A program made the translations under genes and the position numbers. From positions 2,604,001 to 2,668,000 of the forward strand of contig JAUKUA010000004.1 in assembly GCA_030549175.1 (NCBI GenBank): a DNA stretch of 64,000 bases, read 5' to 3'. Source of the stretch: Lasiosphaeris hirsuta. Lineage: Eukaryota > Ascomycota > Sordariomycetes > Sordariales > Lasiosphaeriaceae. The notes under the pieces are model-generated. The model was not told the DNA's origin. It did not search any database and worked only from the letters and a program-made list of their open reading frames with translations. Positions 33,530 to 44,522 of the stretch are shown piece after piece (position 1 is the stretch's first letter; every line of letters begins with the position of its first letter).

Positions 33530-34550
33530 CCGTAAACTTCCAGTCCCTGAAAGACTATGAACCTAAAAGAAACTACTATTATTAAATCGTCTTCCCCTTA
33601 AAATTTGTAAATGGAGGAAGAAAATGGCCGGCAGCTACGATATACTTAATAAAAGAGGTCCAGGTTTAACCACTTGGTTATTCTTCTATATGGCCTCATT
33701 AGTAGCTTTGACTATAACTAATCGATTCTCCCTACAGCCGTCCATAATTTCCGGCCTTATCCTGATTCCAGAGATTTTCTCAAACTACCACTGATTTATT
33801 GCCGATGCTATAGGAAAAGGAAGTTGGAGAAGGAAGAAGAGCATCATCGACGGCAGATTTCCGTAAGAAGAGCAGTTTCAAACTCTGATGCAGTGTTTTA
33901 AGGGTGGATTTGGCACCTTGCGGCTGCACTTTAGGCTGAGACCTAAACCAAGGTTCATTAGCATCTCGACGTAATTACGGGAATCCTAAACATTTTACAC
34001 AGTGACGCTGTGGGCTTTCAGATGTGTGTAGGGGAGGAGATTCAGGGTGTCAAGACGGCGATGGAGGAGATCCAGGCCACCGTCAAGAATGAATCTATGC
34101 GAAATGGATGGTTTAAATCATTCCCCTTTATCTCCCTGACTTTCGAGTACAGTAATAGACGCTCGCAAAATTTTACCTTGGCAATTCCCATTGTCTTGTG
34201 TGGCTCCCATTCATCCAAAATGCGTCCTACTTGTTACCCACTCCACCAGAGCTGTTCCGATTGTTTCTTCGCATTGCTGAATACCCGCGCCACGCCGTTG
34301 ACGGTTACTATAGTGAGGATGGGCAGCTCCTAGACGTTTAAGTCGTAATGACCTCACCGCTAGCAACAAGATACGTACCGCCAAGAAAAGCTAGACTATC
34401 CCGCTCTGGCAAGCCGCTGAACGCCATGCAATCTCCACCACCCCTTATAAGCGAACCCGCCAAGCAACGAGGCCCCTTTCACCCCCACCGCGATCAAATC
34501 CCGCGCGCTCTCAGCGTCTCACAAAACAACAACCAAGTCGCCTCATAATA
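33530..34550. other. Intergenic between MULE and Cys-rich gene
   Basis: No supported gene; an open frame at 34010-34333 has no protein-like features. The last 100 bases are rich in C and A (ACAAAACAACAACC), typical of a fungal leader just before the ATG at 34551. Confidence 0.45.
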
Positions 34551-35292
34551 ATGCGATTCCTCACCCTCTTCGTCCTTATTCAAGCCGTCACGGCCAATAG
34601 CGCGGCGACTTGCACGACAGAGATATCCGCCCTCTTTAATGCCCACCCAGAATGTGCCCGGTCATGTCTGGGCTGTACCGACTCCAACGAGAGCTTTGCC
34701 CACGGCTGCGATATTAACGCCGGTTGCTGCCAGGGATACAACGCGCTTACCTTTATCCCGCTTGTATATGGCTGTGTCAAGACAACGTGCTCTGATGTCG
34801 AGCGGCAGATGAGTTGGGAGGAATTCATGCGCAATTGCGCGAGGCGTGGATATCCCGTGTCAAAGGAGGATACGCCGGGGGGGTATGAGTTTGTCAGCTT
34901 TTGTGAGTATTCTTGAGCATTGTGTCGTGGTTTGATGAAGGGTGCTGATAGTGTAAGCTGCTGCGACTACGACAGCTAGGCCGACCACGAATGTTGGTGG
35001 TTCAAATGGGATGCCGGAGGTTACGGGGACAGGTGATCCAAGGTCAACGGATGGTGAAACGACGGGGGATCCAAGATTACCAGGTGGTCTGAATCAGACA
35101 AATGTTGGCGACGTGCCTTCCGAGCCCAAGTCCGGTCTGAGCACGAGTGAGATTGTGGGGATTGCGCTTGGTTCTGTGTCGGCCTTGGCTGCCGTTGTTG
35201 GCTTGGTGTTTCGGTGGAGGCATCTCAGGCTGGTTAAGAAGCAGGCGGAGGTGATGTCTGAGGGGAAGCAACTAAGTTCACCTATGCCTTAG
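34551..35292 (+). CDS. Cysteine-rich secreted-type membrane protein
   Basis: Two exons, 34551-34902 and 34958-35292, with a 55-bp intron, give 228 aa. Signal peptide at residues 1-16 (MRFLTLFVLIQAVTAN). An extracellular part follows with ten cysteines between residues 21 and 96 (spacing includes CARSC, CLGC, CC, CVKTTC). Then comes a Ser/Thr/Gly/Pro linker and one transmembrane helix (IVGIALGSVSALAAVVGLVF) with a basic stop-transfer RWRHLRLVKK and a short cytosolic tail. This layout resembles fungal surface proteins such as CFEM-type proteins, but ten cysteines and the spacing do not fit CFEM well. Type I topology is inferred. Function unknown; a cell-surface sensor or adhesin role is possible. 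Confidence 0.75.
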
Positions 35293-36718
35293 ATAGGCAC
35301 GGATGGAGATTAGTGAAGAGTGAGAGCTATGTAACTTCATGGCCATCCTTATTTACATAAAGCATGAACCGCACCACCCCCGCTATGACAAGCGCCCGCA
35401 GCGGCTACTGACGGCGGAGCTCGGAGCGGGCTGTTGAGAACTCATTCATCGAGGGAACTATGTGCAAGAGGACTCGGAGCAATCCCAGGGACTTATTTTG
35501 TCAACGTGATTAATTCCGTGAATGAGTACAAGATGAGCGGAGGATCAACTCCTGGCTACTTTGCGAGGATTTGGTAGTAGTTTAAGGGTGAAGGGGACAA
35601 CTCACCTACCAGAAAAGCAATACTCTAGGCTATAGCTAACGGCCCTTAGCATTCTGCTCCATTGATATGGGAACAGTATCTATGGGTTTGACAAGTAGAT
35701 AAGTAGATAGATAAGAGGATGGATAGACAAGTGAATGGCTTCCTCATGGCCCTAGCGCCTACCTGGGCCTACATCTTGGGGCCGGGAACCATTCCTAACC
35801 TCCACCTCTCCACCCAATTTACTCTACTTCACGGAATACAGCACTCTTGCTAGTATCTACGTGAATTGAACCAGGGTCGCCAAATAACCCTTTCATCCAT
35901 ACTTACAAAATACTCCTTGTATTGCTCGGGCACCGTGCCCTGTGCTATCACTATCAGACACGCAAGATACAGCCCCGCGGCGGCGAGGCCATTGTGGTGG
36001 ATGGGCTGCCGGGGTGTTAGATGCGGGGAGACCACCTTCACTAACCCGACGGCCGAATGGGGTCAAGTTGATGAGGTGTTCGACTAGTACCTAAGCAGGT
36101 TGTGAGCTGTCGCTTCCTGCCTGCGTTGGGAGTCACACACGCTATGGATCATGGAGTGTGCATTTTGGTCACTTGTTCGGAGATTTGGTGTGGGGCATGC
36201 TCACCTTCTATCAACAGCCTGGGAAGCCAAGATGCTGTTCCGCGTCCCATCCCTCGCATACTATGACCAATCTTAGCTAGGGCTGCAGCATAACCCCGCA
36301 CGTTGGCGGCATGCAGACATCCTGCGGCGGCCACCAGCATGTGACCAAGGTTGTCCTGCATGCCGGGAGTGATATAAATACCAGCATTATAGGAGCTCGT
36401 TCCTGCTGGCATATAGTTGTTAAATGGTGCTACAATTCTAGTTTATTACAGATTAGGTCTGAGCGTCCTGACTTACACCATGCCGGAGACGAATATTCAG
36501 CTTCACAGTGGTAGAGGGAAGGGTACTGATGTGGATTCTTGCCCTGGCTTGGTGAATGCCGCCTTCATTTACCGCATACATTGAGATAAAGACTTTTTAA
36601 AACTTGTGGCAACGGAATGCTGACTCCACATCGATACAATTATGATAGTCCGCTTCAGACAACCTATCAGACTTGATTCTTTACCATCGACAGAAGAACG
36701 GGCGCTCATCACACACTT
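35293..36718. other. Intergenic, no supported gene
   Basis: Only short frames, for example 36149-36412 (minus), without motifs. From 36670 the plus strand already shows methyltransferase-like coding sense (KNGRSSHTYEDG), so an additional 5' exon may start here. Confidence 0.45.
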
Positions 36719-38142
36719 ATGAGGATGGATGTAAGCTTAAACGGCGCATATCAAAATTACAGGCTAACAGACTGTGCATATCACTTCCTCAGCAACGATG
36801 GAGAAAACAAACGTCTGGGTGAGCTGTCTTTTTCCTACACTCTCGCTCACGCTCGAACTAACTTTTGTACGTTTGCTAGACTTACAGCACCACATTTGGT
36901 ATCTCACCCTCGATGGGAAGCTTGGCCTCGCGCCGCCCATCGAGCAGGCGATCAACGTGGGTTGTGTGCTGGACCTGGGTACAGGAACCGGTATCTGGGC
37001 TACAGATTTTGCGGAGGATCATCCCGAGGCTGAGGTGCTGCACTTGACCTATCACGCAGCTGCCACAAACATTGAGAGTCGAAACTAATTTCAGCCAGGT
37101 CACGGGGACTGATGTCAAGATAACCGAACCTCGGTTGTACGTCCGACGCTGAACCCTTCAGTGTTACGTGCAGTCACGCTAAGTTTGTTCTAGCCTTCCT
37201 TCGAACGTGACATTCTTAGCCGCAAACTACGAGGAGGAGTGGAACTTCCCCCACCAATTCGACTATATCCACAGCCGCATGGCGAACAGCAGTGTGGCGG
37301 ACTGGAGCCTTTACATACGTAACTCCTTTGCGTATGTCCCCCGTCCCGAACTCTCTCTCCCCTCTACCCAATCCGTCCCCCGTCACTCCTAGCCTCATTC
37401 AGGTCCCCCGCCCCAATCCCATGACTAGCACTATTAGAACCACCACCACCACCACCACCACCACCACCACCACCAATTCTTACCATCCACGCTAGAGCCC
37501 TCGCCCCAGGCGGCTACCTTGAGCTCCAAGAATTCGACCTCGCCACCTCCTCCTCTGGCTCTCTCTCGCCATCTCATGCCCTCCATAAATCCATGGGCCT
37601 CATTCGTTCCGCGGCGGCAAAGTTCAACCGCCCCATCATTGACTTTTCTACGCTCACGACGCTCCTCACCGAGGCCGGCTTTGAGGACGTATGTGTTGCA
37701 TTTAAAGGCAGATGGCCCAGTAATACCCTCTGGCCTGCCGACTTGAAAGAGAGGGAGATGGGGAAATGGAATTACCTGAATGTCGGGGAAGGGATCGAAG
37801 GTTTCCTTCTTGGGAGAGGGGTTTTGGGGTTAGGATTGACGCGGGAGGAGATAGAGACGTTGGCGGGGGAGGTGAGGAAGGATTTAGCGGATCCAGAGGT
37901 TCATGCTTACTGGCCTGTGTAAGTACCCCTCTCTGGCGATGCTGTGAACATGGGGCGATGGGGTGATGAAGTGATGCAGACGGAAAGGGAGGGGTTGGAT
38001 GTATGACTGCTGACTAAATTTCTATAGAGTTGTGATCTATGGGCGGAAACCAGACGAAGCTCGGAAAGCCGGGCGGTCCTATATGGGTTGTTTGCAGGGC
38101 GTTTGGAAGAGGTTTACCAGTGTTATCGGCAGGTATTGGTAG
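36719..38142 (+). CDS. LaeA-like SAM-dependent methyltransferase
   Basis: Exons 36719-36818, 36880-37034, 37099-37136, 37194-37331, 37496-37918 and 38028-38142 give 322 aa in one open frame. Motif I of class I methyltransferases is VLDLGTGTGIWATDFA; DLQHHIWYLTLDGKL before it and NSSVADWSLYIRNSF / LAPGGYLELQEFDL after it are the usual blocks of the LaeA-like family. The third intron has a non-consensus donor (GTGCTG). Intron 4-5 (37332-37495) contains an ACC microsatellite. The 5' end is uncertain: upstream coding sense from 36670 joined over a 40-bp intron (36731-36770) matches the family better than the ATG at 36719. Family members methylate small molecules or act as regulators; the substrate is unknown. 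Convergent with the MFS gene, 51 bp between stops. Confidence 0.8.
37439..37475 (+). repeat. ACC trinucleotide microsatellite in an intron
   Basis: About 12 uninterrupted ACC units inside the methyltransferase intron 37332-37495, close to its 3' splice site. Confidence 0.9.
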
Positions 38143-38193
38143 GAGGTTCATTGGTAGAAGCATATCAACAGCGGCAATGACTCGACTACCTCA

Positions 38194-40194
38194 TTAATAT
38201 GAATATCTAAACCGCATATTCTCCCGATCTGTCAACCTAGCCCAGACTTCGGGACTCATAAACGCCTCCTCCGTCTCCCTATCCACCGTGTTTAGGTTTC
38301 TCTTTCGATTCTGCCGCACATAGTACAAAAACAGCGCAAATGTTGTGCATGCCCCCGCCGCCTGCGTCGCTAGCACAGTGATCTTTGCCGGTCGGTACTC
38401 GGGCGCGTCGCGGGCTTGAAAGCTTTGTGGCCCGATGATTCCGCCAGCGGCGAAGAGGCCTCCCAGGAGGGCGGAGACAAAGGCGCGTTTTGTTGCGCCT
38501 GCTATGTTGGCGGGGGCCCACTTGTACTCTTAGTACTGGGCATACTAAACGCGGGTTGCGGGGGATAAAGAAAAGACGGAGGGATGGGGGAGAGTAGGGG
38601 GGAAGGGGCTGGTAGCTCACATTCCAGAAGATGGTTAAGGGACCCGGAATGAAATTAGCGAGGTAGATGCCTGCCAGGATCCCGGACGTATTGGTAGAGG
38701 GCAGGAAAGACATGAGGGCGCTGCCGATTATACTGCCAGGTCAATGTTAACAGGTAGACACAAAATGGAAAAAAAGCATGGGTATTGCTGCACATACGCA
38801 GGGAAAAGTGTGCCCAAAGCCCATGCCCACCGGTGGTGTCCTCTGCGAACGGCCCATCCCGGGATCAGCATTACGGTAATGCTGATGAGGCCTGCGGGCA
38901 TGTTAAGTAGAGTTGCCTGTTTAGACGTGTACCCTAAATTGCGGATGAGCGTGGACGAGTACGCAATGGTTATCCCGCCGGTTCCGGCAAACTTTGCATG
39001 GTACGAATCAGTAAATCCCCATATTCCCGTTCCGTGGCCATGTGTGGGACAGAATGGAGAAGGAACATTTCCGCGTCCAAAGAAAAGGAGCAAGGTGAAG
39101 AAGCTCTTTCAGGAACCACTCACCAGAGTAACGCTCAACCAAATCAACCAAACCTGCGGATCCCTCAATGCCTCTAAAATCTCGGCCACCCTGACCTTTC
39201 GGTTTTCCACACCGGTCTGGTTGATACTAATGTGCTTCAGTAACGCTACCTTCTCCCGGTCCGTCAGCCAGGGCGCCTCCATTGGCGTATCGGGCATGTA
39301 CCAGAACGTCAGTCCCCCAAACACAATAGTCACCAGGCCAAGCAAGATAAACATGATGCGCCATCCTTGTAGCGGTAGGGTGGGCGATACCAGCTGAAAG
39401 CCATATGATATCGCGCCGCCGACAATCTGCCCAACGCCGAGGCCCAACAGCCAGAATGAAAATCGGGGGGCTTGTTCTGGTTTTGTGTACCACCGTCCGC
39501 TGATCAGCATGAGAGAGGGGTTGATGGTTGCCTCAAAGATGCCGAGAAAGATGCGGGTGACGAGGAGGGTCTGGTAATTGTGCGCTGCGGCACCGCAGGC
39601 TGTGGAGATGCCCCAGAGGATGGCGTTGATGGCCATGTATTTGGCGGCGGGGAAACGTTGGAGGAAGTAGACTGGCAAGGAAAAATCAGCTAGAATGAAG
39701 GCTGTAAAGTAGGTGTCTAACAGGGGTTTTACCAGTCGGGATCTCCCATACTGCGATGGCGACGTATGTTGCGGTTACGAGGTTGGAGAAGTCGTTGCCC
39801 TTGAGGTTGAGGTCTTCACGCAAGGTCATAACGCCCGCGTACTTTTGCGCCTGTCATTAGCATGGCATAGCCCTACAACGGTACGGCCCATCCCCTCTTT
39901 TATTCACCCCGTGCAAGTACTTGCATTCAAAACCAACTTGTCCATAAACTGCATCGTGTACAGCAGAAATCCTAACGGCACAATGCGGTAATCATTCTTC
40001 CGACGGATAGCTAGGATGTCAACGGACTCGTCTTGGATGTTTTCGTTGCGGTGCTTGTCGAGGAACTCCCAAGCGCCGTCTACATCGTTCACGACCGCGC
40101 TATGGGACGGGGTGGGTGTAGGGAGGATGCCGTCGACGGCGCCGATTTGCTTGTCCCCGGTTTTCATGTCTGTGGGGATTTTTGCTACTGACAC
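38194..40194 (-). CDS. MFS transporter, DAL5/allantoate permease (anion:cation symporter) family
   Basis: Six exons give 522 aa: 40194-39925, 39850-39733, 39671-39124, 38991-38798, 38732-38621 and 38520-38194. The first intron is of GC-AG type (GCAAGT). The acidic and charged N-terminal tail (about 70 residues) precedes LGFLLYTMQFMDKLVLN (TM1), then loops and helices typical of the DAL5 family: FLGIFEATINPSLMLISGRWY, QGWRIMFILLGLVTIVFGG, FWYMPDTPMEAPWLTDREK between the two halves, and IYLANFIPGPLTIFWN in the C-terminal half. About 12 membrane segments, plasma membrane. Family members import allantoate, carboxylates, vitamins or dipeptides with protons; the substrate here is unknown. Intact. 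The neighbouring methyltransferase points towards it, so shared regulation is not implied. Confidence 0.9.
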
Positions 40195-42563
40195 TCGCAG
40201 AATGCAAAGGGAAGACGGTTTTTTTTTGTGGAGAGGTACCAGAGGTAGGTAGAAGGCCGAAGTTTGAAAGTGTTATGTGGATCCTTGATCCTCCATCTCA
40301 ATCACAATCTCAACAGCCCCCCTCCCATTTTTCCTACCCACTTTCTACCTCCCCCGGATATAGCCCAATCCCGCTCGTGACGCATCGATGCGTGATGAGT
40401 ATGCGCGACTACATGAATGGTCATCACCCCAGCCAGCCAGACACAACTGTGGCTGTCTTGCGGAGGGGGCATTCGTTCCCATTGGTGTGGCCAAGAGACG
40501 CAATTCACCAAAGTGAGGGGGGGTGATCATCACAGAGCCCAGCGTTTCTGAATGGAGTACCCCGCCCTCCATCAAGGCTAGGAGACTGCACCGACTAGCG
40601 AGTGTCTGATGGGTGTGAATCCGGATAATGCCAAGGATTTCGCGTTCGGTGCTCCACACGTTTGCAAGAGCCTTGATATTAGTCACGGCCACTGCGTAAC
40701 AAGTTCAATTGGAGGTAGTTTTTTTCCTCCTCTTCTCCCACCAACATTGCCTACCCATAGGTAGGCATGTAGCTAATGTAGAAAATAAAATGCATATTAG
40801 ATAGGGGTAAGGTGCCTGGCTATACAAGGCGTGTTCAGTGCATTCTTAGCATCGTATCGGCTTATGCTTGGGCTATTAAACCATGATTACAGGCATTTGG
40901 TAATTACGTAACTCGTCCGTCAGCGCCGCCTTAGTCCCGATTAAAAGGGGATATTAACGGCTTGCTCGGCTGACCAAAGGTTTTTTGGACGTGCTTGACC
41001 ACTTTGCTTGCTCCCCTGCATCATCGGTTGATCAACGATACCTTTGCCACTTATACCAAGAGCCTACGGATGGACCTCCATAATGGCAACTACCCGTCTG
41101 GCAGGCATTCTTAGCAATGCTGGAGTGACTAACGGTTAATCTGGTATGCTACCCCTAGCCATCTTCCTTTGTATGCCGTTATACTTCCACCTTCCAACTC
41201 TACTTACTACTCTCTCCCATGTCCCCTTTGTTCCGGAGCTGAAAGTCCACTACTCGTGGACTATATGGGCTCCGTTTCCTTTGTAGCATCTGACTGTGTA
41301 TGTCACGGCCCAATCGCATCGTCAGACTGTAAGGCCGGGCGCTCAATTGTTTCCTCTAAAGGTTGTTGTGGCTGTTCGCCGGTCCGAATATTCCCACTTG
41401 CACGTCGAGACTCCAAGGTCTTGGCCTCGCCTTGCACAGTCTAGTTGACTGTAACGAGCCCTGGGAACTGTTGCTTCGTTGGAAACAACACCATGTTTGG
41501 GGTCGTCTTCTCCCCCAGGAAGCTTCGGAACTCCCGCTTCGCTAGATCGAACGGCGGTAGCGCAATAGACCCTGACGATGTAGGCCTTCGTTCTGTCAAA
41601 GGTCTTGCGACTGAGATGGGTGCGTTCCTCCAGGTAGAAATTACTGGGGGCTTCCTCACTCTCATGATTGATGACCTTGCGAACTGTGGTCCAGGTCTTA
41701 AAATAGATCACCTGTTTGGTATTCCCAGCTCACAACCTGCAACTTAGTCAAGACCTTGGATCGCTAAGGCTCTCTTAGATCAGGATACTGACCCTGATAC
41801 GATCTCTGTTTCACTTCTTCAGCACCTCTATATCTACATCGGCTAGCTCCTTGACACCTTTGTCAATATAGCTCTCTAGGTCACCATAACGCGGGTAAAA
41901 CCTGATAATGGAGACCCAGGCTTCGTAGTTGTCTTCGCCCCTCATGGCTAGGATCGTGGCATTTAGCTCTAAACCCATTGCTGTCGTAATCAATCGCGGC
42001 CTCGTTATCGTGGGGGGTGAGGGCTTCCGTGGCTTCCCCGTCGAAGAATTAGGAGGCTTTTTATCGTCGGGATAGCCTCACGACTGAGGGCCTAACGTGT
42101 TAGTGCCCGATTGCTCTCGTAGTACCCTTGTGGTACCCTCGTGGTGCCCTCACAGTAGTGTACCCTTGTTTTCTTGGAGCGCTCTGATAAGTAACTATAT
42201 TCAATAAAGGGTAGACCGGGCTTAACAGTATAGTCTTAAGGCTGATAGAATAAAATCGCTTCAGTTTGTTGCAGTCTATGCCTCGTGCCTGCCCCATCAG
42301 CTTTCAGGAATTAGCCATCGCAAAAGACGACAAGACCAGGAGGCGTTGCTGCCTGTTCCGCGATGCTCAAATTCAGCTGGGATTGGCTCACGCTGATGCT
42401 GCGCCAAGACGTGGCAGCATACAAGCTTTCGGAGATCGACGAGCTGAATCTACCCCTCAATACCATAAAGTCCATCGCAACACCCAGAAGTTTTCCCACT
42501 TGCGGTCACCTCCCTCACTAGTAAGCGACACGATCCCTTGCCCCTCAGAGGCTCTCTGTCACG
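40195..42563. other. Intergenic, repeat-like relics, no supported gene
   Basis: Holds the promoter of the MFS gene, low-complexity stretches and a degenerate 11-bp direct repeat (GTGGTACCCTC-like, three copies, about 42118-42152). A minus-strand frame (41811-41993) with YEAWVSIIRFYPRYGDLESYID has a faint retroelement gag look, but nothing around it confirms that. The last 100 bases before 42564 are C/T-rich, promoter-like. Confidence 0.4.
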
Positions 42564-44522
42564 ATGTTTCTCCCACGCTCCTTTCTCCCTCTGGTCAAGT
42601 TGACACGGTTCTGGACTGACTACTTCTTCCTGACCGACACGCCTTACCCCTCGCTATACAAGGAGGCCTTCCGACGCGCCGTCTACGATTCTGACGACGA
42701 AGAATCTGGAAATCAAGACGCCCACCATGGCTCCGACGACTCGGATGAGGAGGACCTGAGCGGCCAGAGCTTGGACCATGAGGAGTTGGAAAACCTGGAC
42801 GACCCCTCGGATGATGAGGATTCCCACAACCAGGACGATACAAGCAACCATGAATCCTCCACCGAACCCCCCGATAACCACGGCCAAGACGAAGAGAACC
42901 ACTCCTCCTCCTCGTCCTCTAGTCCACAGAGGTCCCGCTCTCCCCTCCTCTCCTATAACCTAGTCTTCTCCTTCAACCGCGACGTCGACCCAACCGATGA
43001 CACATTCAATCTTTCCATCTCCCTCGACCCGAACCTCTCCTACATCCCACTCACCTTTTGCGCGCCTAATGCTTACGACGTCACCATCGCCCATGACGAC
43101 CAAGCGCACTGGCATCCTTTTGTGTTGAAGTGGGACGAGCTGGAGGTTGTCTCGAAGGCTGTGAGCATCACTTTTGCCACGGGCAAGGACGGCAGGCCGG
43201 CCGAGGGACGCAATGAAGCGGAGACAGAGATGCATGACATGTACAAGCATCCAGGCCTCCCGCTGCTCTTCCTGTATCGCTTCGCGCCGATCTGTCAGGG
43301 TGATGATGTCGAGAAGATTGTAGGGATGTTGGTGAAGGCGTATCAGAAAGTGCTAGGGGAGGCTGTGAAGGATAGAGATCTGCAAAAGCTCGTGGAGAGG
43401 GTGGATTGTAGGAAAAGGGGGTTTCGTTGGTTTAGGGAAGGTGAGAATTGGTGGATTGGGAAGGGTGAGGATGCAGAGACGGCCGGGGGGGTGTATACGT
43501 ACCGGAGCAGGGAGGCGGTGAAGGATAGGAAGTGGATGAATGAGGAGTGGAATGTGTTGGTGGAGGAAGCGAGGGCTGTTGTGCAGGGTGTTGTTGGAGG
43601 TGGTGGTGATGGGGAAAAGGAGGATGAATACCGCGAACTGGGCAAGAGGTTCGCCCCTCGTGAGCAGCACGGTCTGAACGTCTGGCTTGCCCTGAGAGAG
43701 AAGGATCGGCCGATGCCTCCGCGAGCGGGACGGTATTTTGGTTTGACTCTCGACGGTGTGCTGCGAATTCTTGACATGGGGAGGGCGACTTCGTCTGGCG
43801 GGAGTAGCTGCATCATCAACGGACGAAGCGTCTCTACCTCGGACCATATGTCCATCACCATCTACGGCGACTTGGCGCGCGGCAAGACGGTTATCAAGCA
43901 GATGCTTTGGTGGCTGCGTGCGCCGATGGCAACCACACTCCGTGATGGCTCATCATACGGCGAGTTGCCTTTAAATTTGGCCGATGAGACGGAAGATAAA
44001 CCGGATGACATCTATCTCGGCATATGTGTCCCTGACATTCTCCCCGACTGCAGTTGGCTAGTTGGCCACACGCTCCCCGACTCCCTCCGTACGACGCTTG
44101 AGTCAAAAGAGGTGCTTGGAGAGACAGGCGAAGTAACCAGACCCACGGCCGACGGCTGGCTGACGGTCACGACAGCAGATGGCGGGGAGGTCGGCTTCAA
44201 TTTCAGTCGCTTTGACGACGAGAAACTCCAGGGGACAGGAGCCATCGCCCTGCGCCGAGTCACGGCTCAAGCATCAGCTCTGTTGCACCGACTCATGGAG
44301 GCGTCAGGGGCGGTGCTGACGCCCGTCAGACTCGTGGCGAAGCCATTGAGTGAGAAAGTCATGGAGATTTCATGGCCTCCGCACCGCATTGTGGACGCCG
44401 AGACGATCCATGGGATCTTGTCCGCAGGTGCGTTTGACTTGTGGAAAAAGGCGGAGGGAGAGGCTGATGTGGGTGATGACGCGGACTCGGATGGAGAAGC
44501 GTCTACGCCGCAGTGGATTTAG
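42564..44522 (+). CDS. Large uncharacterised protein with acidic N-terminal linker
   Basis: Single exon of 652 aa, ATG 42564, no stops. After a short start (LTDTPYPSLYKEAFRRAVYDSDDEE) comes an acidic, low-complexity stretch rich in D, E, S and H (residues about 40-125) ending in SPQRSRSPLL. The rest looks globular: LVFSFNRDVDPTDDTFNLSISLDPNL, a YKHPGLPLLFLYRFAP block, RWFREGENWWIGKGEDAE, and a C-terminal half with beta-rich composition. There is no signal peptide, membrane segment or catalytic motif that I recognise. Composition and codon use are like the other intact genes. Probably an ascomycete-specific intracellular protein; function unknown. Confidence 0.75.
   Translation: MFLPRSFLPLVKLTRFWTDYFFLTDTPYPSLYKEAFRRAVYDSDDEESGNQDAHHGSDDSDEEDLSGQSLDHEELENLDDPSDDEDSHNQDDTSNHESSTEPPDNHGQDEENHSSSSSSSPQRSRSPLLSYNLVFSFNRDVDPTDDTFNLSISLDPNLSYIPLTFCAPNAYDVTIAHDDQAHWHPFVLKWDELEVVSKAVSITFATGKDGRPAEGRNEAETEMHDMYKHPGLPLLFLYRFAPICQGDDVEKIVGMLVKAYQKVLGEAVKDRDLQKLVERVDCRKRGFRWFREGENWWIGKGEDAETAGGVYTYRSREAVKDRKWMNEEWNVLVEEARAVVQGVVGGGGDGEKEDEYRELGKRFAPREQHGLNVWLALREKDRPMPPRAGRYFGLTLDGVLRILDMGRATSSGGSSCIINGRSVSTSDHMSITIYGDLARGKTVIKQMLWWLRAPMATTLRDGSSYGELPLNLADETEDKPDDIYLGICVPDILPDCSWLVGHTLPDSLRTTLESKEVLGETGEVTRPTADGWLTVTTADGGEVGFNFSRFDDEKLQGTGAIALRRVTAQASALLHRLMEASGAVLTPVRLVAKPLSEKVMEISWPPHRIVDAETIHGILSAGAFDLWKKAEGEADVGDDADSDGEASTPQWI

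Noticed and set aside
22035..40194. Secondary-metabolite gene cluster
   Set aside because: Two oxygenases, a methyltransferase and a transporter occur, but no PKS, NRPS, terpene or DMAT core enzyme is present, and a transposon and long intergenic stretches separate them.
41343..41993. Copia-type gag gene
   Set aside because: One short YEAWVSIIRF-like stretch is suggestive, but no zinc knuckle, protease, integrase or LTR is nearby.
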